Counted from the first letter of the stretch, positions 37,869 to 47,023 are shown. The stretch: DNA of 64,000 bases from an uncultured Tenacibaculum sp. (GCA_947492185.1 CANLMR010000003.1:124001-188000), one strand, 5' to 3'. Made by a program: numbers and translations. Notes: a model not told the origin generated them from the sequence alone.

Positions 37869-37958
37869 AATGCAATACCAAAAAATAAAAACCTTTAACA
37901 AAAACGTAACATTTTCAATGATTTAACTACTTATTAGTAAATTAAAAAAATATTTGCT

Positions 37959-38237
37959 ATGGGGTTTGGAGGTACGGTATCTGCTATGATTACCACATTA
38001 AAAAACAATAAACGAGATCGAAAAAGTACTTTTGACACTTTAAAAGATCATAATAGAAAAACTAAGAATTATAATAAATTAGTTTTCAATAAAGAAGCGT
38101 CAAAAGAGCAACTACAAAAAATTAGAAACTCAATTCAAAAAGAAAACAGAAAAAAATTACTGATAAACGGAATAGGAATCCTGGTTATCGCTATTGGAAT
38201 ATTTGTCTTTTTAACTCAGTTGAAAATTAAATTATAA
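37959..38237 (+). CDS. Small membrane protein, tandem paralogue 1
   Basis: A 92-residue protein: basic, helical N-terminal two thirds (LKNNKRDRKSTFDTLKDHNR ... KEASKEQLQKIRNSIQKENRKK) and one C-terminal transmembrane helix (about 68-88). The next gene encodes a clear relative, with KNNKRxR, KLVxNKxxSKExLxKI and IQKxNRK in common, so the pair arose by tandem duplication. The cytosolic N-terminus and single C-terminal anchor are inferred. Function unknown. Confidence 0.65.
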   Translation: MGFGGTVSAMITTLKNNKRDRKSTFDTLKDHNRKTKNYNKLVFNKEASKEQLQKIRNSIQKENRKKLLINGIGILVIAIGIFVFLTQLKIKL

Positions 38238-38242
38238 AAACG

Positions 38243-38536
38243 ATGAGAACCAAAAACTTTAACGGTTTACAAAGCCTTTCTAGTCATGCAACATTGATGA
38301 TGACTATACTTAAAAACAATAAAAGAAATCGAATTAACGTATTAAAAAAGATTGGAAAATATACTAAAAGCAGTTCATCTAAACTTGTTTTAAACAAAAC
38401 AATTTCCAAAGAAAATTTACTTAAAATCAAGGATGAAATCCAGAAACGAAATAGAAAAAATCTGGCATATCAGTTAACTTTTGTTTCTGTTTTTTCTTTA
38501 ACTGTATTATTCGCAATCGGTTTCGTTAAATTTTAG
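38243..38536 (+). CDS. Small membrane protein, tandem paralogue 2
   Basis: A 97-residue relative of the preceding gene product with the same order of parts: a basic stretch (LKNNKRNRINVLKKIGKY), KLVLNKTISKENLLKIKDEIQKRNRKN, then one transmembrane helix (about 75-95) and a very short tail. It follows its paralogue after 5 nt, so both are made from one mRNA. No family is recognised and no partner gene is evident; gpmI follows 51 nt later. Confidence 0.65.
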   Translation: MRTKNFNGLQSLSSHATLMMTILKNNKRNRINVLKKIGKYTKSSSSKLVLNKTISKENLLKIKDEIQKRNRKNLAYQLTFVSVFSLTVLFAIGFVKF

Positions 38537-38587
38537 CTTTAGGTTCTAAATCTTTACTACTTTTACTATCCAAACGAAATCAATCTA

Positions 38588-40105
38588 ATGGACAAGAAAG
38601 TAATTTTAATGATTTTAGATGGTTGGGGAATTTCACCTAACCCAGAAGTATCAGCTGTTGATAAAGCAAATACTCCTTTTATAGATTCATTGTATAACAA
38701 TTATCCACATTCTGAATTAAGAACTGATGGTGAACATGTTGGATTACCTGTTGGACAAATGGGTAATTCTGAAGTTGGTCATATCAATTTAGGCGCAGGA
38801 AGAATTGTATATCAAAATCTAGCTAAAATTAATAAGGCAATTACTGAAAATACGTTGGCTTCTGAAGTAACTTTAGTAAACACCTTTGAATTTGCGAAAA
38901 AAAATAACAAAACTGTTCATTTATTAGGTTTGGTTTCTGACGGAGGAATTCATTCACACATCAATCATTTAAAAGGGTTAATTAAAGCAGCCGAAGATTA
39001 TGGTCTTAACGATGTATTCTTACATGCTTTTACAGATGGTAGAGATACTGATCCAAAATCAGGAAAAGGTTTTATTCAGGATATTGAAAACTTTATGAGT
39101 TCAACTTCTGCTGAATTAGCCTCTATTACCGGACGTTATTATGCAATGGATAGAGATAATAGGTGGGAACGAGTGGCTTTGGCTTATAACGCTTTAGTTA
39201 ATGGTGAAGGAGAGCATTCTACAAATGCATCAGAAAGTATTGAAAAAAGTTATACCGAAAACGTAACTGATGAGTTTATTAAGCCAATTATTATGGTTGA
39301 TGATAACAATCAACCAAAAGCAATAATAAAAGAAGACGATGTTGTCATTTTCTTCAACTTTAGAACAGATCGCGGACGTCAACTAACTCAAGCTTTAAAT
39401 CAGCAAGATTTCCCTGAACAAAATTTGAAAAAGCTTCCATTGTATTATGTAACAATGACAAATTATGATGCTACTTTTGAAAGTATTAAAGTAATTTACG
39501 ATAATAAAAACATTGAAAATACTATAGGTGAAGTTTTAGCCAATGCTGGTAAAAAACAAATTCGAATTGCTGAAACAGAGAAATATCCACACGTGACATT
39601 TTTCTTCTCAGGAGGAAGAGAAAAAGAATTTGAAGGTGAAAAACGATTATTATGTCCTTCTCCGAAAGTAGCTACATACGATTTACAACCAGAAATGAGT
39701 GCTTTTGAAATTAAAGATGCAATTATTCCTGAATTACAAACAGGTGAAGTAGATTTTGTTTGTTTAAACTTTGCAAATGGAGATATGGTTGGTCATACAG
39801 GAGATTTTGATGCAGCAGTAAAAGCTTGTGAAGTTGTTGATCAATGCACAAATGAAATTATTGCAACAGCTTTAGAAAATGGCTATACTACGCTTGTTAT
39901 TGCGGATCATGGAAACTGTGAGACAATGAAGAATCCTGATGGTTCTCCAAACACAGCTCACACCACAAATCCGGTCCCATTAATTTTAGTAGACAAGGAT
40001 TTAAAGTCAATTAAAAATGGTATTTTGGGAGACATTGCTCCAACTATTTTAAAATTAATTGGAGTTGAGCAACCAAAAGAAATGACACAACATCCGTTAG
40101 TTTAA
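38588..40105 (+). CDS. gpmI: 2,3-bisphosphoglycerate-independent phosphoglycerate mutase
   Basis: A 505-residue glycolytic enzyme interconverting 3- and 2-phosphoglycerate. The alkaline-phosphatase-like metal sites are visible in LMILDGWG (D11), GQMGNSEVGH with nucleophile S61, HAFTDGRDTDP and IADHGNCE. Normal length. The stop is followed 7 nt later by the thioredoxin-like lipoprotein gene. Confidence 0.98.
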   Translation: MDKKVILMILDGWGISPNPEVSAVDKANTPFIDSLYNNYPHSELRTDGEHVGLPVGQMGNSEVGHINLGAGRIVYQNLAKINKAITENTLASEVTLVNTFEFAKKNNKTVHLLGLVSDGGIHSHINHLKGLIKAAEDYGLNDVFLHAFTDGRDTDPKSGKGFIQDIENFMSSTSAELASITGRYYAMDRDNRWERVALAYNALVNGEGEHSTNASESIEKSYTENVTDEFIKPIIMVDDNNQPKAIIKEDDVVIFFNFRTDRGRQLTQALNQQDFPEQNLKKLPLYYVTMTNYDATFESIKVIYDNKNIENTIGEVLANAGKKQIRIAETEKYPHVTFFFSGGREKEFEGEKRLLCPSPKVATYDLQPEMSAFEIKDAIIPELQTGEVDFVCLNFANGDMVGHTGDFDAAVKACEVVDQCTNEIIATALENGYTTLVIADHGNCETMKNPDGSPNTAHTTNPVPLILVDKDLKSIKNGILGDIAPTILKLIGVEQPKEMTQHPLV

Positions 40106-40112
40106 TTTAATA

Positions 40113-40664
40113 ATGAAAAAATTACTTTTAGTTCTATCTCTTGTATTAGTAGCTTCTTGTGCTTCTAATCCAAAAACCAACACTTCAGTTTCTAAAATAA
40201 AAGCCGCAAAAGATGCTAGTGGGAACTTGGTAGGCTTTGCTACAAAAACTAATTTTAAACAAGAACCTTATGGTAGCGAATGGTTTAATGATTATTACGA
40301 ATATTATGAAACTGATAAATCTACAGTAGCATCTATTAAACCGTTATTAAAAGATATTACCATTAAAGGATTTATGGGAACTTGGTGTAGTGATAGCCAA
40401 AGAGAGATTCCAAATTTCTACAAAATATTAGACGAAGCAGGATTTGATTATAACAAATTAGACCTAGTAACAGTTAATAGAGATAAAAAGGCCAAAGGGC
40501 TGGAAAAAGGATATAAACTTGTAAGAGTTCCTACATTTATTTTTTACAAAGACGGAAAAGAAATTGGACGTTTTGTAGAACATACTGTTGACGGAGCAAC
40601 TTTAGAGCATGATTTACTACAAATTGTATCGCAAAAAGGATACAAGCATGCATATGAAAAATAG
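40113..40664 (+). CDS. Thioredoxin-like lipoprotein with CxxS motif
   Basis: A 183-residue lipoprotein (leader ending VASCASN, lipobox Cys at 16). The thioredoxin fold is recognised from GFMGTWCSDSQREIPNFYKIL and the cis-Pro segment VRVPTFIFYKDGKEIGR. The active site is CSDS, so the second cysteine of the usual CxxC is Ser. Thus disulfide exchange would be monothiol, or the domain may be structural. Related WCSDS proteins are common in Bacteroidota. It follows gpmI by 7 nt and lies just upstream of the map promoter. Confidence 0.85.
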   Translation: MKKLLLVLSLVLVASCASNPKTNTSVSKIKAAKDASGNLVGFATKTNFKQEPYGSEWFNDYYEYYETDKSTVASIKPLLKDITIKGFMGTWCSDSQREIPNFYKILDEAGFDYNKLDLVTVNRDKKAKGLEKGYKLVRVPTFIFYKDGKEIGRFVEHTVDGATLEHDLLQIVSQKGYKHAYEK

Positions 40665-40697
40665 ATTGATAACCTTATTTTTTCAAGGAATACACCC

Positions 40698-40705
40698 TAT
40701 ATTTG
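40698..40705 (+). promoter_or_regulatory. Promoter -7 element of map
   Basis: TATATTTG, 19 nt before the ATG at 40725. No matching -33 TTTG at the expected distance. Confidence 0.5.
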
Positions 40706-40724
40706 CAGTCTCATTTTTTAGGTT

Positions 40725-41540
40725 ATGATCATACAAAAAACTAAGGAAGAAATAGAATTAATGCGTGAAAGTGCTTTGGTGGTTTCTAAAACTTTAGGAA
40801 TGCTTGCTAAAGAAGTTAAACCTGGAGTTACTACTTTACATTTAGATAAGCTAGCTGAAGAATTCATTAGAGAACAAGGAGCTATTCCTGGTTTTTTAGG
40901 ATTATATGACTTTCCTAATACATTATGTATGAGCCCAAACTCTCAAGTAGTTCATGGAATTCCTAATAATACACCTTTAGTAGAAGGAGATATAATTTCT
41001 ATTGATTGTGGTGCTATTTTAAATGGATACTACGGAGATCACGCATATACTTTTCCTGTAGGAGAAATAGCTGCAGAAACTCAACAATTATTAGATGTAA
41101 CTAAAGAGAGCTTATATGTTGGTATTCGCGAGTTTAAAGTTGGAAACAGAGTTGGAGATGTCGGATATGCGATTCAACAATTCACAGAAAAACATGGGTA
41201 TGGTGTAGTTAGAGAGTTAGTTGGACACGGTATTGGTAAAACCATGCATGAAGATCCAGAAATGCCTAACTACGGACGAAGAGGAAGAGGAAAGAAATTT
41301 GTTGAAGGAATGGTGGTTGCGATAGAACCTATGACAAATATGGGAACTCAAAAAATCAGACATCATAAAGATGGATGGACAATTACTACTTTAGACGGAA
41401 AACCTTCTGCTCATTTTGAACATGATGTTGCCATAGTAGATGGAAAACCAGAGTTATTATCTACTTTCCAATATATTTACGACGCTTTAGGTATTGAAAG
41501 TGATGAAGAGAATGAGTTCAGAACTAAAATTATTAACTAA
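40725..41540 (+). CDS. map: Methionine aminopeptidase type I
   Basis: A 271-residue metalloenzyme that removes the N-terminal Met from new proteins. Metal ligands are in SIDCGAILNGYYGDHAYTF (two Asp), ELVGHGIGKTMHEDP (His), VAIEPM (Glu) and FEHDVAI (Glu). Type I length with no N-terminal extension. It has its own promoter and is followed by a palindromic repeat element. Confidence 0.97.
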   Translation: MIIQKTKEEIELMRESALVVSKTLGMLAKEVKPGVTTLHLDKLAEEFIREQGAIPGFLGLYDFPNTLCMSPNSQVVHGIPNNTPLVEGDIISIDCGAILNGYYGDHAYTFPVGEIAAETQQLLDVTKESLYVGIREFKVGNRVGDVGYAIQQFTEKHGYGVVRELVGHGIGKTMHEDPEMPNYGRRGRGKKFVEGMVVAIEPMTNMGTQKIRHHKDGWTITTLDGKPSAHFEHDVAIVDGKPELLSTFQYIYDALGIESDEENEFRTKIIN

Positions 41541-41541
41541 T

Positions 41542-41605
41542 TGTCATTCCGTACTTGATACGGAATCTCATTACAAATAAGATTTCCGATTTTTCGGAAA
41601 TGACA
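41542..41605. repeat. REP-like palindromic element
   Basis: A 64 nt unit bounded by TGTCATTCC and its near-complement GGAAATGACA. Two internal hairpins can form: ATTCCGTA/TACGGAAT (41546-41566) and ATTTCCGA/TCGGAAAT (41582-41600), joined by CTCATTACAAATAAG. Elements of the form GTCATTCCG...GGAATCTCATTA...GGAATGACA are scattered through many flavobacterial genomes. It fills the whole space between map and the methyltransferase gene and ends 1 nt before that ATG. Confidence 0.7.
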
Positions 41606-41606
41606 T

Positions 41607-42377
41607 ATGAGAATATTCAAAACCATACTAAATACTATCCCTAGACCTATCCTTATAAAGGTTAGCTATATAGTTAGGCCATTTATAGCTTGGTGGTTAA
41701 AAGGAAATAAATTTACCGATCCTATTGATGGTAAATCTTTTAGAAAGATGCTTCCTTACGGGTATGCAATTCAAAGAGAAAATGTATTATCTCCTTCTAC
41801 GTTATCATTAGAAAGACATCGTTTACTTTGGTTATATTTAAAAAATGAAACTGATTTTTTTACTTCTACTAAAAAAAGGAAATTACTTCATATTGCCCCA
41901 GAACAATGTTTTTTAAAACGTTTTAAAAAGCAAAAAAACCTTGAGTATATCACTTCAGATATAGAGTCACCAATTGCTGACGTTAAAGCAGATATTTGTG
42001 ATTTACCCTTTGAAGATAATTCTTTCGATATCATATTTTGTAATCATGTTTTAGAACACATTCCAGATGACTCTAAAGCAATGCAAGAATTATTTAGAGT
42101 ACTAAAAAAAGGAGGGTTTGGTATTTTTCAAATCCCTCAAGATTTAAACAAAGAAAAAACTTTCGAAGACGATTCTATTACTGATCCTAAAGAAAGAACC
42201 AAAATCTTTGGTCAATACGATCATGTACGTGTTTATGGAAAAGATTATTTTGATAAATTAAGATCTCATGGTTTTGAAGTAAAAGAAATAGGTTATAGTA
42301 AACAAATCTCTTCAGAATTAGTTACTAAATATGCTTTATCAAAGGGAGAAATACTACCTGTTTGTTTTAAAAATTAG
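41607..42377 (+). CDS. Class I SAM-dependent methyltransferase
   Basis: A 256-residue methyltransferase of the Methyltransf_11 type. Motifs: LLHIAPEQCFLKRF with the SAM-binding acidic strand following, DICDLPFEDNSFDIIFCNHVLEHIPDD (key residues DLPFEDNSFD and HVLEHI) and FRVLKKGGFGIFQIP. The N-terminus is basic with no leader. Substrate unknown. The repeat element lies immediately before the ATG, so its ribosome-binding region is inside a potential hairpin. Its 3' end overlaps apbE by 4 nt on the opposite strand. Confidence 0.85.
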   Translation: MRIFKTILNTIPRPILIKVSYIVRPFIAWWLKGNKFTDPIDGKSFRKMLPYGYAIQRENVLSPSTLSLERHRLLWLYLKNETDFFTSTKKRKLLHIAPEQCFLKRFKKQKNLEYITSDIESPIADVKADICDLPFEDNSFDIIFCNHVLEHIPDDSKAMQELFRVLKKGGFGIFQIPQDLNKEKTFEDDSITDPKERTKIFGQYDHVRVYGKDYFDKLRSHGFEVKEIGYSKQISSELVTKYALSKGEILPVCFKN

Positions 42378-43345
42378 TTAGAAAACTCTAAAATTTCTCC
42401 TTCTTTAGCATAGAGCAGCACTACTTTCAATTCTGGATGATTTATTAAAAATGATTTTGTTTTTTCTAATCCCATAGCCATAAAAGCCGTTGCGTAAGCA
42501 TCAACATCTGCACAATCCCCTTGAATTAAAACTGATGCACTTAATAAATTATTTTCTTGAGCTAAACCTGTTTTAGGATTCACGGTATGCACAACTTTGT
42601 TTCCATTAGGATTAATTTTAAATTTTCTATAGTTTCCAGAAGTAGCCATTGATTGATTATTCAACTTTATAGTTCTAGACTGACTTCTGCTTCCATCAGT
42701 ATTTGGATCATCAATCGCAACTTTCCATAATGTTCCTCTAGGACTATTACCTCTAGCTCTAATTTCGCCACCTATTTCTACCAAATAGTTTTTAATGTTT
42801 TTACTTTCTAAAAAACGTCCAACAACATCAACTCCCAAACCTTTAGCATATGCATTTACATTAAACTCAATTTCTTCAGGTTTCACAACCTTATTTCCTT
42901 TCAACAAAATCTTTTCAAAACCCATAAAGTTTTTAAGAGAATCTACTTCACTTTGCGTTAAATTCTTTTTCTCTTTTCCTGAACCAAAACCATATGCATT
43001 GATTAACTTACCTATAGTTGGATCGAAAAAACCATCAGTTTCCTTGTAAATTCTTTTCGCCTTATCAAAAGCTTCTATAAAATATTCATCAACTAAAACA
43101 GTAGAATCATTTTGATTTACTTTAGACACTATTGAATTTGGTATATATGTAGAAAGTGAATTATTGAAATTATTAAAGATTATATTGACTTCTTCCTGAT
43201 AATTATTGGAATTTTCGTAAATAATTGAGTAAGTAGTCCCAAAAATATCACCACGCAACTTGATATACTCTTCTTTTTCTTTAGTTTTACATGAAGTAAT
43301 AAAAAATGAAACTAAAAGTAATACAATTGTATATTGCTTAAACAT
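42374..43345 (-). CDS. apbE: FAD:protein FMN transferase
   Basis: A 323-residue lipoprotein (ATG at 43345 gives leader MFKQYTIVLLLVSFFITSCK). ApbE attaches FMN to Thr/Ser of target proteins using FAD, in the periplasm. Signature segments are GTTYSIIYEN, NVNAYAKGLGVDVVGRFL, IGGEIRARG and HTVNPKTG, with an Asp/Thr metal site near VLIQGDCADVDAYATAFM. Such enzymes usually serve Na+-translocating NADH:quinone reductase or Rnf, which are not in the window. It overlaps the methyltransferase gene by 4 nt on the opposite strand. Confidence 0.93.
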   Translation of the reverse strand: MFKQYTIVLLLVSFFITSCKTKEKEEYIKLRGDIFGTTYSIIYENSNNYQEEVNIIFNNFNNSLSTYIPNSIVSKVNQNDSTVLVDEYFIEAFDKAKRIYKETDGFFDPTIGKLINAYGFGSGKEKKNLTQSEVDSLKNFMGFEKILLKGNKVVKPEEIEFNVNAYAKGLGVDVVGRFLESKNIKNYLVEIGGEIRARGNSPRGTLWKVAIDDPNTDGSRSQSRTIKLNNQSMATSGNYRKFKINPNGNKVVHTVNPKTGLAQENNLLSASVLIQGDCADVDAYATAFMAMGLEKTKSFLINHPELKVVLLYAKEGEILEFSN

Positions 43346-43427
43346 GGTAGATTTAGGTTTATTTAACAAAAATAAAGTAATATCTACTAAAATACCGTTA
43401 AGATAACTTTTAGTTTAATCATTTTTT

Positions 43428-43435
43428 TAAATTTG
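43428..43435 (+). promoter_or_regulatory. Promoter -7 element of the OmpA lipoprotein gene
   Basis: TAAATTTG matches TAnnTTTG and ends 26 nt before the ATG at 43462; the -33 region is weak. Confidence 0.45.
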
Positions 43436-43461
43436 TAATTTACCATTAACTATAAAATAAG

Positions 43462-44307
43462 ATGAAAAAAATAGTATTATTTGTATCAGCTACATTTTTG
43501 TTGGTATCATGTGCTGCTAATAAAGAGTTAGAGGCTCTAAAATTGAAGCACGAACAGACAAAAGACGAATTGTTAACTGTTAAAACCAACTTAACTAAGT
43601 GTTTAGTAGAAAAGGAGAAGTATCAAGATAGGTCTAAAGATTTAGAAGGTAGAGTTGAAGAATTAAAGAAAGACAAAGAAAATACTATTCAACAAGTAGA
43701 AAATTTAACGGTTCTTACTAAGGGAGCTAATGATAATATTAAAGAAACATTATCACAATTAAGTAAGAAAGATAAATACATCAATAAAATTAGAGCTGCA
43801 GCTACTAAAAAAGACTCTCTTAACTTAGTTGTTGCTTTCCATTTAAAGAAAGAATTACAAGATGGAATTGACGATCAAGACATTGAAGTTAATGTTGAGA
43901 AAACTGTAGTATTTATTTCTATCTCTGATAAATTATTATTTAAGAGCGGAAGCTATACTATTACAGATAAAGCTTCTAAAGTTCTTCAAAAAGTAGCTAC
44001 AGTTGTAAATGCACAACCTGAAATGGATGTAATGATTGAAGGTCATACTGATGATACTCCAATTGCAAACGATGCTGTTAAAGATAACTGGGATTTAAGT
44101 GTAAAAAGATCTACAGCTATTGTTCGTGAATTACAATCTAAATATAATGTTGCTCCACAACGTTTAATCGCAGCAGGTAGAAGTAGTTTTCTCCCTTTAG
44201 TAGCAAACGACTCTCCTACTAATAAAGCTAAAAATAGGCGTACAAAAATTATTATTTTACCACGTTTAAATCAATTCTTTGATTTATTGGATCAGAAAGT
44301 AGAATAA
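43462..44307 (+). CDS. OmpA family lipoprotein
   Basis: A 281-residue outer-membrane lipoprotein: leader with LVSCAANKE (Cys17), a long coiled coil (about 20-125), and a C-terminal OmpA peptidoglycan-binding domain (about 150-270) with KLLFKSGSYTITDKASKVL, IEGHTDDTPIAN, WDLSVKRSTAIVREL and NRRTKIIILPR. The coiled coil would span the periplasm between lipid anchor and cell wall. It resembles the MotB-like OmpA proteins common in Flavobacteriia. A terminator follows. Confidence 0.9.
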   Translation: MKKIVLFVSATFLLVSCAANKELEALKLKHEQTKDELLTVKTNLTKCLVEKEKYQDRSKDLEGRVEELKKDKENTIQQVENLTVLTKGANDNIKETLSQLSKKDKYINKIRAAATKKDSLNLVVAFHLKKELQDGIDDQDIEVNVEKTVVFISISDKLLFKSGSYTITDKASKVLQKVATVVNAQPEMDVMIEGHTDDTPIANDAVKDNWDLSVKRSTAIVRELQSKYNVAPQRLIAAGRSSFLPLVANDSPTNKAKNRRTKIIILPRLNQFFDLLDQKVE

Positions 44308-44328
44308 TCATTTTACCTTTATATAATA

Positions 44329-44356
44329 AAAAAAGCCATCAATATTGATGGCTTTT
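44329..44356 (+). terminator. Rho-independent terminator after the OmpA gene
   Basis: An A run, GCCATCAATATTGATGGC (44335-44352), then T4 and further T-rich sequence. Differs by only two central bases from the hairpin at 4593-4610. Confidence 0.8.
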
Positions 44357-44375
44357 TAATTTTTTAAAACAGCTA

Positions 44376-46994
44376 TTATAAGAATCTATAGGTTGCTTTA
44401 ATTAAAAAAGTATTATCTAGTGTATTATCTATTATTTGATTATTTAAGCCTCCAAGCAAAGATCTATCCGAATCTACACTTCCTGTAGTTCCTTGTGCCC
44501 AAACTAAGAACAATTCTGAACCTGGAATATATTCCCATCTTGCTACCAGATTTGAACGAAACTGAACGAATGAGAAATTAGGATTAGAAAATTGATAATC
44601 AGTAACTCCGTTTACATCTTCGTCTACTAAATAATCGCCACTAGGTGCTTGCTGAATTTGATTATTTCCATACCAAGTAACACGTTCATTTAAATCTTTA
44701 GCAATTGAATTATTTACGTAATTGAAATTATTATATCTACCTCTAGAAATAAATGGCTGCCCATAATACTGAATAGATAAATTAGGATTAATACTATAAT
44801 TCAAACGTAATGTTGTACTCCAAGTCTTTTGATCTATATTTCCTAGTATATACCTTTTAACTGAACCAAAATCAGCCTCATTTACATATTGAGTTTTATT
44901 CGGATTTTCAGTAAATTCAGTAGTTAGTGATGCATTGAAAGAATCAAAAGGTTGGTAATTAAATCCTAACACATACCTAGTAAAAGAAAAGTTATTCTGT
45001 TCAGTTTCACTTTTAATATAGCCTACTCTAAAATTGAATTTTTTACTTTGATCAGACCCAAAGAACAACACCATAAAGTTTTCTTCTGAAAAACGCCATC
45101 TTGGTCCACCTCTTAAAAATGTATTTATAAATATTCTTGGTTTATGAGTTAACTCTAATTCTGTCCACCAGTTATTAATCCAATTAATATTCCCTTGAAG
45201 ACTATATTCCATTCTATTATAGTTTCCTTCAAAATCAAATGATGATAACTGACGTAATCTTACACTTGCATCTCTATAGGTTTCTGTAGGCACTTGCCAT
45301 AAATATCGTAAACTCGCAAATTGTCTGATTTCATCTGCTTGTCTTAAAAAACCAACATCATTAAGCTCAAGTTCTGGTGAGCGCCAATTTACACCAGCCC
45401 AATAACGCCAATTTCCTCCTCCTCTTTTTCCTCCAAAAATTCTTCCTCCAGATCCTGTTAATGAAGTTCTATTAGGATCTACTTCAACATGACTTGCATC
45501 TACTCTTTGGAATAAATGTGTTAACGACTCTTGAGTTGCTTGAATAGCTTCTTTACTACCCGTAACATGACTTAATACCATATCGCTTTGAATAAAGTAA
45601 TCTCTATTATGCCATTCATGACGAAAATCTAAACCTCCTGTGTAAGCTGCTTTTCTTAGAAAACTTAGTTTCCCATCAAGATTTCTATTTGTTGAAGTAA
45701 ATATTCCTCCAACATAACTGTTACGTTCATTGAAATCTTTTTGAACTCTGGCAACAAAATAATTGGTTAATGGCTCTACTAATTCTTCTCTTCTATTCCC
45801 ATTATTATCTATTTCAGCATATTCATTAGAAGTAACTGTCTCTAGTACCCCAATAGACCAACCATCTCTTGTTTTTCCTGAAAATTTTGCAGCTCCTAAA
45901 ATTGTTGTATTCACTGGGATATCAGCAAATTCATTTGAATTAAGGCTAACACCTCCTTGAGGAGCCCTACCAATTCTTCTACTATAAAAAACATTATCTG
46001 GCCCATTAGCAAATTGAAAATCAAAAATGTTTTTGTTTTCTACAAAAAACGGACGCTGCTCATTAAAGAAAATTTGAAATCCATCTAACGCAATAGCACC
46101 AGGATCAGCTTCTACTTGACCAAAATCAGGATTAACAGTTAAATCAAGAGTTAAATCATTTGTTATACCAATTTTAGCATCTAATCCTGCATTTATACTA
46201 AAATCGCTTCCGTCTCTAAAAGGATTGGTTCCTTCTTTTTCATAAGTATCGTACTGAAAAACAGTAAATGGTTGAATTTCTAATTGTTTTTGTGATTTCA
46301 GTCCTTTCAATCCATGTAATTCTCCTGCTTCGCTAATAAAACCAGAAACTTCATTTGGAATTCTTTGCCAAAGAGATCTTTCTTGTTCTCTAAAAAAAGT
46401 CCTATTAACGTTTAATCCCCAAACTTGCTCCTCTGCTTTACCAAATCTTAACTGCGTAAATGGAATTTTCATTTCTGCAGTCCATCCTTTATCATCAACA
46501 ACTGCATCAGTATACCAAATAGGGTTCCAACTAGCATCCCAATTTTGTCCATTTCTTGTAGATAATTCTTCTCCTTTTACTCCCGCAGCAGTAACTGTAA
46601 ACACAAAGGCTGTTCTTTTATCATGATAACTATCTATAATTACATTTACCCTATCCCCAGCAAAACCATCTCTTCGAGATAATCGTGCCTCTATTTTATC
46701 TGGTTCATCATCAAAGGCTCTTATGGCAACATACAAGTACTTTTCATCATAACCTATTTTAAATTTAGTTTGATAAGTTGGTGGTTTACCTTCATCAGGT
46801 GCTTTTTCTACAAAATCGGCACCCCAATCTAAATGATCCCAGGCTTTATCTGTAATTACACCATCTATTTCTGGAAGTGTAATCATTTTTTTAGTAAAGT
46901 ACTTTTTCTTAGGCACAGTTACTGAGCTCTCTTGACTATTTATATTTTGAAAAATAAAAAATCCAAAAAAGGGGAGTAAATATCTTGTTTTCAT
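44376..46994 (-). CDS. DUF5916 outer-membrane protein with CBM9-like domain
   Basis: An 872-residue exported protein. A signal peptide (to about residue 20) is followed by a carbohydrate-binding family 9-like domain (about 35-215, ITLPEIDGVITDKAWDHLDW and YLYVAIRAFDDEPD), then DUF5916 (about 235-870), recognised from NPDFGQVEADPGAIALDGFQIFFNEQRPFFVEN (key residues NPDFGQVEADP) and SRRIGRAPQGG. The C-terminal half is made of aromatic, alternating strands like an outer-membrane barrel, ending YRFL. The family is abundant in Bacteroidota; substrate and activity are unknown. Divergent from rplM. Confidence 0.9.
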   Translation of the reverse strand: MKTRYLLPFFGFFIFQNINSQESSVTVPKKKYFTKKMITLPEIDGVITDKAWDHLDWGADFVEKAPDEGKPPTYQTKFKIGYDEKYLYVAIRAFDDEPDKIEARLSRRDGFAGDRVNVIIDSYHDKRTAFVFTVTAAGVKGEELSTRNGQNWDASWNPIWYTDAVVDDKGWTAEMKIPFTQLRFGKAEEQVWGLNVNRTFFREQERSLWQRIPNEVSGFISEAGELHGLKGLKSQKQLEIQPFTVFQYDTYEKEGTNPFRDGSDFSINAGLDAKIGITNDLTLDLTVNPDFGQVEADPGAIALDGFQIFFNEQRPFFVENKNIFDFQFANGPDNVFYSRRIGRAPQGGVSLNSNEFADIPVNTTILGAAKFSGKTRDGWSIGVLETVTSNEYAEIDNNGNRREELVEPLTNYFVARVQKDFNERNSYVGGIFTSTNRNLDGKLSFLRKAAYTGGLDFRHEWHNRDYFIQSDMVLSHVTGSKEAIQATQESLTHLFQRVDASHVEVDPNRTSLTGSGGRIFGGKRGGGNWRYWAGVNWRSPELELNDVGFLRQADEIRQFASLRYLWQVPTETYRDASVRLRQLSSFDFEGNYNRMEYSLQGNINWINNWWTELELTHKPRIFINTFLRGGPRWRFSEENFMVLFFGSDQSKKFNFRVGYIKSETEQNNFSFTRYVLGFNYQPFDSFNASLTTEFTENPNKTQYVNEADFGSVKRYILGNIDQKTWSTTLRLNYSINPNLSIQYYGQPFISRGRYNNFNYVNNSIAKDLNERVTWYGNNQIQQAPSGDYLVDEDVNGVTDYQFSNPNFSFVQFRSNLVARWEYIPGSELFLVWAQGTTGSVDSDRSLLGGLNNQIIDNTLDNTFLIKATYRFL

Positions 46995-47015
46995 TAGTAG
47001 GTTTTAATCCGACAT

Positions 47016-47023
47016 CAAAAGTA
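47016..47023 (-). promoter_or_regulatory. Candidate -7 element of the DUF5916 gene
   Basis: On the minus strand TACTTTTG, 21 nt before the ATG at 46994. No clear -33 element. Confidence 0.35.
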
